A DNA stretch of 46,329 nt from Solirubrobacterales bacterium 67-14 (GTDB taxonomy: Bacteria > Actinomycetota > Thermoleophilia > Solirubrobacterales > 70-9): the NCBI GenBank assembly GCA_001897355.1, contig MKST01000011.1, positions 59,527-105,855 of the forward strand. Direction: 5' to 3'. Below, piece by piece: positions 7,989 through 15,495 of this stretch; the first letter of the stretch is position 1, and each line of letters starts with the position of its first letter. Both the position numbers and the translations under genes were made by a program. A model generated the notes under the pieces. That model was not told the origin of the DNA. It did not search any database and saw nothing but the letters and a program-made list of their open reading frames with translations.

Positions 7989-8813
7989 TCAGCTGACAAG
8001 GCCGACCGCGTCGCCCAACCGCACCGGGCCCGGTTCGAGAACCTCGCCATAGACACCGAACGGCAGCGGTTCGAAAGAATCGACCTCGCCCCGGGAGCGC
8101 TTGAGGAAGTGGAGCGTCTTGAGGTCCGTCTGGCCGGATTCCGGATCGCGGGTGGTGACCGCGCAACGCCCGACGTGGGCGGCGACCTTGACCAATGCCG
8201 CGCCGACCCGGATCTCCTTTTCGACCCACTCGTCCTCCTCGTAGGGGCCGGTGCCCTCGAGACCGAAGGTCATGCGGAAGCGACGCTGGTCGATCGCGCC
8301 CGGGTCCGGGCTCTCGTGGTCACCGGAGGGCTCGGCGCAGTTGAACTCCCGTCCGGCTTCGCGAAGGCTCTCGAGCGACGCCTGTCCGAGCAGGGTCACC
8401 CCACCCCACTTGCCCCGGTCGACCCCGGGCCTGCCCTCGGGACGGGCCATCAGGCGCAGCGCTGTGCCGGCGTGTTCCGAGATCGCCGCCGAGAACGGAC
8501 CGTCGACGGGGCGGGCGCTCTCGGGCTGGCCGAAGAAGGTGATCGCTTCTGGCTGGCCGAGCTCGACCTCCCCGGCGACCGTGCTGCCGTCGGGAAAAGC
8601 GAGTGAGAGGACTCCGGCCTCTCGGTCGTGGGTCGGCACGACTTCCATCAGCGCGCCGTGGCGTTTGCCGTTGACCATCGCGCCGTCGCCGCCCACCAAG
8701 ATGAACTCCCGATCCCCCGGCACCCCGTCCGAGGTCAGCTCGACCGCGTCCAGCGGCTGGACCCGCATCCCCTTGACCGGGGCGAAGTTGATCCAGGAAA
8801 CGGTCGCGACCAT
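7989..8813 (-). CDS. MOSC-domain protein
   Basis: A 274-aa protein with an N-terminal MOSC beta-barrel (WINFAPVKGMRVQPLDAVELTSDGVPGDREFILV, about residues 6-40) and a C-terminal MOSC domain. The latter carries the usual GRCAVTTRDPESG near residues 221-233, where the cysteine would coordinate molybdenum cofactor. MOSC proteins of this layout (YcbX, mARC) reduce N-hydroxylated bases or deliver sulfur. It sits 24 bp upstream of the F420-type gene on the same strand, but the latter appears to have its own -10. The hexamer 6 nt before its ATG is CAAGAT, a near miss to TANNNT. Confidence 0.85.
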   Translation of the reverse strand: MVATVSWINFAPVKGMRVQPLDAVELTSDGVPGDREFILVGGDGAMVNGKRHGALMEVVPTHDREAGVLSLAFPDGSTVAGEVELGQPEAITFFGQPESARPVDGPFSAAISEHAGTALRLMARPEGRPGVDRGKWGGVTLLGQASLESLREAGREFNCAEPSGDHESPDPGAIDQRRFRMTFGLEGTGPYEEDEWVEKEIRVGAALVKVAAHVGRCAVTTRDPESGQTDLKTLHFLKRSRGEVDSFEPLPFGVYGEVLEPGPVRLGDAVGLVS

Positions 8814-8856
8814 GCCCGAATCTTGTCAGGCCCACGATTCCGGGCCTGTGCCGCTA

Positions 8857-8862
8857 TAGAGT
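8857..8862 (+). promoter_or_regulatory. leaderless -10 (TATAGAGT region) for ribH
   Basis: TAGAGT, within CTATAGAGT, ends 6 nt before the ATG at 8869; no Shine-Dalgarno sequence is present. Confidence 0.55.
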
Positions 8863-8868
8863 GAGCCT

Positions 8869-9357
8869 ATGAGCGACGAATCGAGCCGGGGCTCCGACGG
8901 CGAAATCCGGGTAGCCCTCATTCAGTCTTCCTGGCACAAGGACCTCGTTGATCAGATCGCGACCGGTTTCGTCGCCGAAGCGGCGGAGCTCGGTTATCCG
9001 GCATCTGGCATCGAGGTGATCAATGTCGCCGGAGCATTCGAAATCCCCCTTCACGCCAAACGACTCGCGAAATCGGGCCGGTTTGACGCGATCGTGGCTG
9101 CCGGCCTGGTCGTCGACGGCGGCATCTACCGCCACGAGTTCGTCGCCGACGCGGTGATCGGCGGTCTGATGCAGGTTCAACTCGAGACCGAAGTGCCGGT
9201 CCTCTCGGTTGTTCTCACTCCGCATGAGTTCCACGAGCACGAGACCCACCGGGCCTTCTTCTTCGACCATCTCCTCACCAAGGGGACCGAGGCCGCCCAG
9301 GCCTGCTTCCACACCGTGAACTCGCTCGGCCGCTTGCCGCGTACCGCTCCGCGGTAG
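8869..9357 (+). CDS. ribH: 6,7-dimethyl-8-ribityllumazine synthase, type II (RibH2-like)
   Basis: Condenses 5-amino-6-ribitylaminouracil with dihydroxybutanone phosphate to lumazine, the step before riboflavin. The 162-aa sequence shows NVAGAFEIPLHAKRLA, GLVVDGGIYRHEFVADAVIGGLMQVQLETEVPVLSVVLTP and HEFHEHETHRAFFFDHLLTKGTEAA. The GGIYRHEFV and MQVQLETEVPVLSVVLTPH segments are those of the Brucella RibH2 (decameric, type II) enzymes, not the usual icosahedral RibH with its GxTxHxE motif. It is a lone gene, away from ribA/B/D/E, as is typical for RibH2. A second, ordinary ribH elsewhere in the genome is possible. It appears leaderless. Confidence 0.9.
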   Translation: MSDESSRGSDGEIRVALIQSSWHKDLVDQIATGFVAEAAELGYPASGIEVINVAGAFEIPLHAKRLAKSGRFDAIVAAGLVVDGGIYRHEFVADAVIGGLMQVQLETEVPVLSVVLTPHEFHEHETHRAFFFDHLLTKGTEAAQACFHTVNSLGRLPRTAPR

Positions 9358-9397
9358 GTCCCGTCAGGCGGCCGGCATGGCTTGATACGCGACCGCT

Positions 9398-10309
9398 TCA
9401 GCTGGTTGCGAGAAAGGTTCCGCCCAGCAGCGCCGCGACCGCGGCCAAACGCACCCAGTTGACCGGCACGCGCGGCAACCCGAAGGCGCCGATCCGATCG
9501 AGGACCAGAGCCCCGATCAGCTGGCCGGTGACCAGGGCCGAGGTCAATCCGGCGGCGCCGATCTCGGTGACGGCGGCCAGCGAAGAAACCACGGTTATCA
9601 CTCCGATCGGCCCGCCCAGGAAGTAGTACGACTTGGCCTCGCGGACCCGGCGCAGGCCGACCGCCTTGCCGCTGGCCACGACCAGCACCGCCAGCAGGAC
9701 GGTGCCGACCGCGAAATTCATGAAACCAGCGGGAAAGTCTCCGATATGCGTCGCCAGATCGCTGTTGATCGGATGCTGGAGACCGACCAGCGCCGCGATC
9801 AGGAGCACGAGTGGGACGTAGAGGACACGGTGGCTCCTTCCGGCCACCGGGGTCCCGGAAGCTTCCTCGCGGCTGTAGACCATGGCCAGGGCACCGCCCA
9901 GCAGGAGCAGCAGCCCGAGCACGCGCGGGCCGCTCACGTCGTGGACCTCGATCCCGAACCAGCCGAAGTGGTCGACCGCGACCGAGCAGGCAAGCTGGCC
10001 GGTGATCGTCGCGGCAGCGACCACGCCGGCGCCGATGCGGGAGATCACGATCGCCGCGACGCCGACGTACATGCCGCCGATCAGGCCACCGGTCAGTTCC
10101 CAGGACGGCACTTCGCCGACCCGGCCCAGCCCGGCCATCCAACCGCCCAAGAGGCAGATCAGGAGCAGGCAGATGGTGCCAATCGTGTTGCTGACCAGGG
10201 CCGCGGCAAGGGGACCGGTCGAGCGGCCGAGACCACCGTTGATCGGCGCCTGTGCCGCGAACTGGATGCCGACCGCGACGATCAGCAGGGCGATGACCGG
10301 GCTAGCCAC
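9398..10309 (-). CDS. DMT-superfamily transporter, YdcZ/DUF606 type
   Basis: A 303-aa membrane protein with about ten hydrophobic segments built from two similar halves of about 150 residues. Each half starts with a proline-containing helix and an 'INxxL' element: QAPINGGLGRSTGPLAAALVSNTIGT in the first and QHPINSDLATHIGDFPAGFMNFAVGT in the second. This is the duplicated DUF606/YdcZ pattern. Substrate unknown, probably efflux. It begins 9 bp after the polA stop, but TAGCGT, whose TAG is the polA stop codon, lies 6 nt before its GTG, so it may be transcribed on its own. Confidence 0.85.
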   Translation of the reverse strand: MASPVIALLIVAVGIQFAAQAPINGGLGRSTGPLAAALVSNTIGTICLLLICLLGGWMAGLGRVGEVPSWELTGGLIGGMYVGVAAIVISRIGAGVVAAATITGQLACSVAVDHFGWFGIEVHDVSGPRVLGLLLLLGGALAMVYSREEASGTPVAGRSHRVLYVPLVLLIAALVGLQHPINSDLATHIGDFPAGFMNFAVGTVLLAVLVVASGKAVGLRRVREAKSYYFLGGPIGVITVVSSLAAVTEIGAAGLTSALVTGQLIGALVLDRIGAFGLPRVPVNWVRLAAVAALLGGTFLATS

Positions 10310-10315
10310 TGCCTG

Positions 10316-10321
10316 ACGCTA
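10316..10321 (-). promoter_or_regulatory. leaderless -10 (TAGCGT) overlapping the polA stop codon
   Basis: TAGCGT on the minus strand ends 6 nt before the GTG at 10309; its first three bases are the polA stop codon TAG. Confidence 0.45.
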
Positions 10322-12931
10322 CTTGGCGGCGAGCCAGCTTTCGCCGGAGCCCGCGTCGACCTCGAGTGGCGGGTCCAGATCAAAGGCTCCGACCATCTCA
10401 CGGCGGGCCAGCTCGGTCACGGCTTCGGTCTCCTCGGCCGGCCCCTCGAAGAGCAGTTCGTCGTGGATCTGCAGCACCAGCCGGCTCGAGAGCCCTTCCT
10501 CCAGCAAGGCGTCGTGGCTGCGGATCATCGCGATCTTGATGATGTCGGCCGCGGTGCCCTGCACCACTGTGTTCATCGCGAGACGTACCCCCTGGGCCCG
10601 GATCTGGGCCTGGCTCGAGCGCAGCTCCGGCAGCGGCCGGCGCCGACCCAGCAGGGTCTTGACGAAGCCGGTCTCGGTGGCTTCCTCGACTACCCGCTCG
10701 CGGAAGGCGGTGACCGCCGGGAACCGTTCGTGGTAGCGCTTGACGAATTCCTCGCCCTCCGAGCGCGGGATGTTCAGCCGGTCGGCGAGGCCGAAGCCGG
10801 TCAGTCCGTAGACGATGCCGAAGTTGACCATCTTCGCCTTCGAACGTTCGGACTCGCCGACCTCGCTTACCTCGATCTCGAAGACTTGCGCGGCCGTGGC
10901 CGTGTGGACGTCCTCCCCGGCCCGGAAAAAGCCTTTGAGCACCTCTTCGTCGGCCACGTGCGCGAGCACCCTCAGCTCGACCTGGCTGTAGTCGAGGGAG
11001 GTGAGCAGGTTGCCCGGCTCGGCCACGAAGCAGCCGCGGAGCGGCCGGCCGACGTCGGAGCGGATCGGGATGCTCTGCAGGTTCGGCTGGATCGAGGAGA
11101 TCCGGCCGGTCGGGGCTGCGGTCTGCATGAAAGTGGTGTGAACCCGGCCGGTGCCGGGGTCGATCGCCGCCGGCAGCGGTTCCAGGTAGGTGTTCTTGAG
11201 CTTGGTCAGTTCACGCCACTCCTCGATCAGCGCGACGATCGCATGCTCTTCGCGGATCTGCGCCAGCACCCGGGCATCGGTCGAGAACCCGGTCTTGCCC
11301 TTGCGTTTGCGGGTCAGTCCGAGTTCCTCGAAGAGCACCTGGCCGACCTGCTGCGGCGAGCCGATCGTGAACTCGTGGCCGGCCAGTCCGTGGATCTCCT
11401 TCTCCAGTTCGAGGATGCGGTCCTCGAGTCCTGAAGCCATCTCGGCGACCCGTTCGGTGTCCAGTTTGAGGCCGATCCGCTCCATCGCGGCCAGCACCCG
11501 GATCAGGGGCTGCTCGATCTGCTCGAGCAGGTCGACCAGGCCCGCCTCCTCCAGTTTCGGCTTCTGGACCTGGGCCAGGTTCCAGACCGTGGCGGCGATC
11601 TCCGGGGCGATCGAGCCGGTCTCGGAATCGTCGGCGATCAGTGACATCTGGCCGTCCTCGTCGTCGATGCCGGACGGCGCCAAACCGGCCTGCACCGCCA
11701 ACTCGTCCAGGTGGTAGTTACGCCGGGCCGGTTCCAGCAGATAGGCCGCGACCAGGGTGTCGTGGGCGATGACCGGACCCTTTTCGGTCGCTTCCAGGGA
11801 GGCGAGCAGGCCGACCCGCTGGCCGCCGATCGCCTTGATGTCATGCCCGATCAACGGTTTGCCCTGGACCATCTGGGCCAGTCCGTCGGGGTCCGCCTGG
11901 CCGCCGACCACCTTGCGACCGTCGGTGGCCGCCCAGCCGTTGTAGAGCTCCACGGCGATCGGTCCGTCGGCCAGGTCGTCCACCCCGCCGTCCGAAACCT
12001 CGACCTCGGCCGGAGCGGGCGCTTCCTCGGAGACGCCCGGCACGGCGCCGTCACCCAGCGCTTCCTCCAGCCGTTTCATCGCCGCCCTCAGCTCGAACTC
12101 GGTCATGAAGGCACGCAGTCCCTCCCGATCGGGCGCGGTCGCCATCAACTCGTCGATGTCGACCCCGGTCTCGACCTCGAAGTCCATGGTCGCGAGCTGC
12201 TTCGAGATCCGTGCATCCTCGGCGAATTCGGTCAGGTTCTCCTTGCGCTTCTTCCCCGAGACCTGGTCGACGTTGGCGAGGATCTCCTCCAGCGAGCCGA
12301 ACTGGTCGAGCAGCTGGGCGGCGGTCTTCTCCCCGATCCCGGGCACGCCGGGAATGTTGTCGGAGGTATCGCCGCGCAGCCCCATCAGGTCGGTGACCAG
12401 CTCCGGGTAGACGCCGTAGCGCTCCTTCACCCCCTCCCGGTCGTAGAGCTTGGTCTCGGTCACTCCGCGCGAGGTGCTCATCACCTGGACCGTGTCGGTG
12501 ACCAGCTGGTAGGCGTCGCGGTCGCCGGTGACCACGACCACCGGGATGTTCACCTCCGTCGCCTGGCGGGTCAGGGTCGCGATCACGTCATCGGCCTCGT
12601 AGCCATCGACCTTGACGTTGGTGTAGCCGAAGGCTTCGACCATCTCCAGCAAATGCGGCCACTGCTGTCGCAGCAGGTCGGGCTTCGGCGGCCGGTGCGA
12701 CTTGTACTCCGGGTAGACAACCTCGCGGCCGGACATGCCGGCATCCCAGGCGACCGCGATCTGCCGGGGGCGATAGTCGGAGATCAGCTTGACCAGCATC
12801 GAGGCAAGCCCGAAGATCGCGTTGGTCGGGCGGCCGTCAGCGGTCGCCATCGAGTCCGGCAAGGCGAAGAAGGCCCGGTAGGCCATGCTGTTGCCGTCGA
12901 TCAGGAAAAGGGCTGGATTCTCTTCGGGCAC
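10319..12931 (-). CDS. polA: DNA polymerase I
   Basis: Repairs gaps and removes Okazaki primers. The 870-aa protein has the 5'-3' exonuclease first (residues 1-~295; FLIDGNSMAYRAFF, GYEADDVIATL, VTGDRDAYQL, LRGDTSDNIPGVPGIGEKTA). A middle domain of the RNase D fold follows, then the family A polymerase with motif A DYSQVELR at 647, motif B KMVNFGIVYG and motif C IHDE near 823. In the middle domain the catalytic DxE of proofreading enzymes is not visible (it reads AVELYNGW), so proofreading is probably lost, as in other actinobacteria. The start is GTG at 12931, giving MPEENPALFLIDGN; TATGAT ends 6 nt upstream. Longer upstream frames would run through the preceding gene. Confidence 0.96.
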   Translation of the reverse strand: MPEENPALFLIDGNSMAYRAFFALPDSMATADGRPTNAIFGLASMLVKLISDYRPRQIAVAWDAGMSGREVVYPEYKSHRPPKPDLLRQQWPHLLEMVEAFGYTNVKVDGYEADDVIATLTRQATEVNIPVVVVTGDRDAYQLVTDTVQVMSTSRGVTETKLYDREGVKERYGVYPELVTDLMGLRGDTSDNIPGVPGIGEKTAAQLLDQFGSLEEILANVDQVSGKKRKENLTEFAEDARISKQLATMDFEVETGVDIDELMATAPDREGLRAFMTEFELRAAMKRLEEALGDGAVPGVSEEAPAPAEVEVSDGGVDDLADGPIAVELYNGWAATDGRKVVGGQADPDGLAQMVQGKPLIGHDIKAIGGQRVGLLASLEATEKGPVIAHDTLVAAYLLEPARRNYHLDELAVQAGLAPSGIDDEDGQMSLIADDSETGSIAPEIAATVWNLAQVQKPKLEEAGLVDLLEQIEQPLIRVLAAMERIGLKLDTERVAEMASGLEDRILELEKEIHGLAGHEFTIGSPQQVGQVLFEELGLTRKRKGKTGFSTDARVLAQIREEHAIVALIEEWRELTKLKNTYLEPLPAAIDPGTGRVHTTFMQTAAPTGRISSIQPNLQSIPIRSDVGRPLRGCFVAEPGNLLTSLDYSQVELRVLAHVADEEVLKGFFRAGEDVHTATAAQVFEIEVSEVGESERSKAKMVNFGIVYGLTGFGLADRLNIPRSEGEEFVKRYHERFPAVTAFRERVVEEATETGFVKTLLGRRRPLPELRSSQAQIRAQGVRLAMNTVVQGTAADIIKIAMIRSHDALLEEGLSSRLVLQIHDELLFEGPAEETEAVTELARREMVGAFDLDPPLEVDAGSGESWLAAK

Positions 12932-12937
12932 CGCCGG

Positions 12938-12943
12938 ATCATA
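12938..12943 (-). promoter_or_regulatory. leaderless -10 (TATGAT) for polA
   Basis: TATGAT on the minus strand ends 6 nt before the GTG at 12931 and contains the TGA stop of the upstream aminotransferase gene (12941-12939). It would give polA its own promoter at the end of the catabolic operon. Confidence 0.55.
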
Positions 12944-14237
12944 TGCCGAGGTCGTTCTCGACTCTGCGAACCGTCCTGGCGAGCCGCTCGAGCGCCTCGT
13001 CCACGTCGCCCTCGTCCATTGCCGTGGACATCGACATGATCCCGCGGGTGGCGATGAAGACACCCTCCGCCAACGCTGCCCGGTGGAAGCGGACGAGCGT
13101 CTCGCTCTCGAGATGCAGATCGTCAAAACGCTCCGGCAAGGCGCCCTCGGTATCGAAATGGAGATGGGCCAACGACCCGATCCCGATCGCCCGCGCGTCG
13201 AGGCGCGAGTCGACGAGGATGCGGTCCAGCTCCTTCGTCAGCCGCTCGCCGAGCCGGTCGACGCGCTCCTGGGCGTCTCGGTCGAACAGCTCGAGCGCCT
13301 TCTCGCCCGCGACCATCGTCATCGCGTTGCCGTTGTAGGTTCCGGCGTGCTCCAGCATCCCGTTCCTGGGATCGAAGCCGCTCATCACCTCGCTGCTGCC
13401 GCCGAAGGCGCCGACCGGCATGCCGCCACCGATCACCTTGCCGAGGGTGGTCAGGTCCGGCCGTACCCCGGCCACGCCCTGATAGCCGCCCTGGCCCAGC
13501 CGGAACGAGATCACCTCGTCGAAGATCAGGAGCGCTCCGCTGCGATCGGCCAGCCGACGCGCCTCGCGCAGGAAGTCCGTGTCGGCGACCAGCACCCCTT
13601 CGCCCATGACCGGCTCCATGATGATCGCGGCGAGATCGTCGCCGACCGCCTCGACCGCGCGACCGAGGCCTTCGAGGTCGTTCATCTGAACCGAGCTCAC
13701 CATCGACATGACCTGTTCCGGAACGCCGGGCCCGGCACCGCGCGCCAGCTCCATCTGCACCTGCTCCCAGGAGCCGTGATAGCCGCCCTCCAGCTTGATG
13801 ATCGACGAGCGACCGGTGTGGGCCCGCGCGGCACGCACGGCCATCAGGACGGCCTCGGAACCCGAGTTCGTGAAACGCAGCAACTCGACCGACTCGACCC
13901 GGTCGCAGATGATCGAGGAAAGACTCAGCTGTGCCTCGGTCGGGGCGCCGAAGACGGTCCCGAGTTCTGCCTGCGCGGCGAGGGCTTCGGTGATCTCCGG
14001 ACGGGCGTGGCCATGGATCAGCGAGGTGAAGTTGTTCAGCAGGTCGATGTACTCGTTGCCGTCGACATCGTGGAGGCGGCAGCCCGAGCCGCTCGCCATC
14101 GTGAGGGGGAAAGGCTTGTAGTAGACCGACGAGCGGGTGTCCCCGCCGGGCATGGTCCGCGTCATCCGGTCGGCGAAGCCCGCCGACCGGTCGGTGCTCA
14201 TGTCCCCCGGGAAAGTTCCTGAAGATGAACCGCTCAT
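12939..14237 (-). CDS. class III PLP aminotransferase, probable beta-amino acid transaminase (GSA-aminomutase-like)
   Basis: A 432-aa fold-type I PLP enzyme. Seen: RTMPGGDTRSS near the N-terminus, YIDLLNNFTSLIHGHA, TNSGSEAVLMAVRAAR (phosphate cup), EGGYHGSW, IFDEVISFR and the Schiff-base lysine in TTLGKVIGGGMPVGAFGG. Naming it HemL would be tempting, but the NNFTSLIHGHA and 'PGGxxR' segments are those I associate with beta-phenylalanine/beta-amino acid transaminases. The company it keeps (Kdd, Kce, Kal) also concerns beta-amino acids. It could transaminate 3-aminobutyrate released by the thioesterase next door, or the imported substrate itself. ATG at 14237 overlaps the thioesterase stop (ATGA). 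It is the last gene of the operon. Confidence 0.82.
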   Translation of the reverse strand: MSGSSSGTFPGDMSTDRSAGFADRMTRTMPGGDTRSSVYYKPFPLTMASGSGCRLHDVDGNEYIDLLNNFTSLIHGHARPEITEALAAQAELGTVFGAPTEAQLSLSSIICDRVESVELLRFTNSGSEAVLMAVRAARAHTGRSSIIKLEGGYHGSWEQVQMELARGAGPGVPEQVMSMVSSVQMNDLEGLGRAVEAVGDDLAAIIMEPVMGEGVLVADTDFLREARRLADRSGALLIFDEVISFRLGQGGYQGVAGVRPDLTTLGKVIGGGMPVGAFGGSSEVMSGFDPRNGMLEHAGTYNGNAMTMVAGEKALELFDRDAQERVDRLGERLTKELDRILVDSRLDARAIGIGSLAHLHFDTEGALPERFDDLHLESETLVRFHRAALAEGVFIATRGIMSMSTAMDEGDVDEALERLARTVRRVENDLGI

Positions 14238-14659
14238 GCTGCCAGCGCCTCCCGTTCCTGGTCGGTCAGGCCCCGGGGGTTCTTGGTCGTGGCGTCCCAC
14301 ATCACCAGCACCGCCATGGCCCGCGCGGCCACGGCCCCGTCCGGCAGGGTCAGCAGCTCGTCGGTCTTGAAACTCGTGTTGCCCATCTCGCGCAACCGGC
14401 AACGGCCGATCACGTGGCCTGCCTCCAACCGGATCTCGGCCATGTAGTCCACCTCGATCCGGGCCACGACGTAGTCGGCCGGGCCGAGCGTGGCGCCGCT
14501 GACCGTGTCGAGCCAGCTGTCCCTGGTGTGTTCGAGGTAGGTGAGGAAGACCTCGTGGTTGACGTGGCCCAGCGGATCCAGGTCACGCCAGCGCACCGCC
14601 ATCTTGGTGACGGGCTTGATCTCCGCCAGCTCCAGCTCTCCGACGGTTGACATGTTCAC
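14234..14659 (-). CDS. hot-dog acyl-CoA thioesterase (4HBT family)
   Basis: A 141-aa single hot-dog domain. The signature VRWRDLDPLGHVNHEVFLTYLEHTRDSWL at about residues 21-49 has the Asp (DxDPLGHVN) used by 4-hydroxybenzoyl-CoA-type thioesterases, followed by VARIEVDYMAEIRLEAGHVIGRC. Such enzymes hydrolyse short acyl-CoAs. Here a natural substrate would be the aminoacyl-CoA (3-aminobutyryl-CoA if the pathway is C6) made by Kce. It should not be taken for the ammonia-lyase Kal, which is also a hot-dog protein but lies at 24714. It overlaps both neighbours by 4 bp (ATGA), so it is translated with them. Confidence 0.85.
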   Translation of the reverse strand: MNMSTVGELELAEIKPVTKMAVRWRDLDPLGHVNHEVFLTYLEHTRDSWLDTVSGATLGPADYVVARIEVDYMAEIRLEAGHVIGRCRLREMGNTSFKTDELLTLPDGAVAARAMAVLVMWDATTKNPRGLTDQEREALAA

Positions 14660-15495
14660 CGCGCCCCGTCAAGGACAAGGATCTCTCTGGCTTCGGGGAT
14701 CGTCGCGACTTCCCGCCCGAGGTTCTTCGCGAGTTCGGCTGCCATCCGGACCAGGTCGGCATTCGAATCGGCCAGCTGCCCCTTGGCCACATAGACCGCA
14801 TCTTCGAATCCGACCCTGATTCCGGTCGCCCCGTTGAGGAGCCCGAGCGCCAGCATCCGTTGCTGATGGCGCCCCACGCAGGTGACCGTCCACGGGGTCT
14901 CCGGCGGGAGCGGACGCAGCATCGCGGCCAAGGCCTCAGGCGAGGCATCGATCCCGCCGGGAACGCCGAAGACGAGGTTCACCCTGAGCGGTTCCGGGAG
15001 CTCCCCCACCTCGAGCATCCGTACGGCCTCGGCCACGTGACCGACCTCGAATGCCTCGACCTCGAGCGGGATGCCGGCCTTCTCGGCCCGCTCGATGATG
15101 CCGAGTCCGTGAGGACGGATGGTGACGAAGGCTTCCTCGCCGAAATTCAGCGAACCGGTCTCGACCCCGGCCAGGTCCGGGTTCGCTTCGAGGCCGGTGG
15201 TCCGCTCGTCGATCCCCATCCAGATCGCGCCTCCGGTGGAGACCATCGTGATCAGGTCTGACCCTTCCCGGATCAACCTGATCGTCTCCTCGAAGAGTTC
15301 GGGACGACCGCTCGGAGTTCCGTCGTCTTCCCGCACGTGGATGTGGATCAGGGCCGCCCCGGCCTCGGCCGCCTCACAGGAGGAGCGGGCTATCTCGGCC
15401 GGCGCATAGGGGACGTTCGGGTTGTCTTCACGGGTCACTTCCGCCCCGGTCGGGGCGAGCGTTATCACGACTGGTTTTTCATTCCAGGCACTCAT
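14656..15495 (-). CDS. kce: beta-keto acid cleavage enzyme, 3-keto-5-aminohexanoate cleavage type
   Basis: A 279-aa TIM-barrel enzyme of the BKACE family (DUF849) that uses Zn2+ and acetyl-CoA to cut a beta-keto acid into acetoacetate and an acyl-CoA. Visible family marks: VVITLAPTGAEV and NPNVPYAPAEIA at the N-terminus, the zinc-binding IHIHVRED near residues 50-57, and the C-terminal RVGFEDAVYVAKGQLADSNADLV. BKACE members act on several beta-keto acids. The adjacent kdd and the kal gene at 24714 point to 5-amino-3-oxohexanoate or a close analogue, giving 3-aminobutyryl-CoA. It overlaps kdd and the thioesterase by 4 bp each. Confidence 0.9.
   Translation of the reverse strand: MSAWNEKPVVITLAPTGAEVTREDNPNVPYAPAEIARSSCEAAEAGAALIHIHVREDDGTPSGRPELFEETIRLIREGSDLITMVSTGGAIWMGIDERTTGLEANPDLAGVETGSLNFGEEAFVTIRPHGLGIIERAEKAGIPLEVEAFEVGHVAEAVRMLEVGELPEPLRVNLVFGVPGGIDASPEALAAMLRPLPPETPWTVTCVGRHQQRMLALGLLNGATGIRVGFEDAVYVAKGQLADSNADLVRMAAELAKNLGREVATIPEAREILVLDGAR

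Noticed and set aside
9746..11434. 562-codon plus-strand frame across the YdcZ and polA genes
   Set aside because: It runs antisense through two well-supported genes and reads as Arg/Asp/Gln-rich nonsense caused by GC-rich third positions.
11711..13039. 442-codon plus-strand frame antisense to polA
   Set aside because: polA is certain on the other strand over this span, and the product matches nothing.
12939..14237. Calling the aminotransferase HemL (glutamate-1-semialdehyde aminomutase)
   Set aside because: It has the general fold and lysine motif, but the NNFTSLIHGHA-type segment and the beta-amino-acid operon favour a beta-transaminase.
14234..14659. Identifying the hot-dog protein next to kce as Kal
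   Set aside because: It carries the 4HBT thioesterase signature DPLGHVN; the true Kal-type sequence is at 24714.
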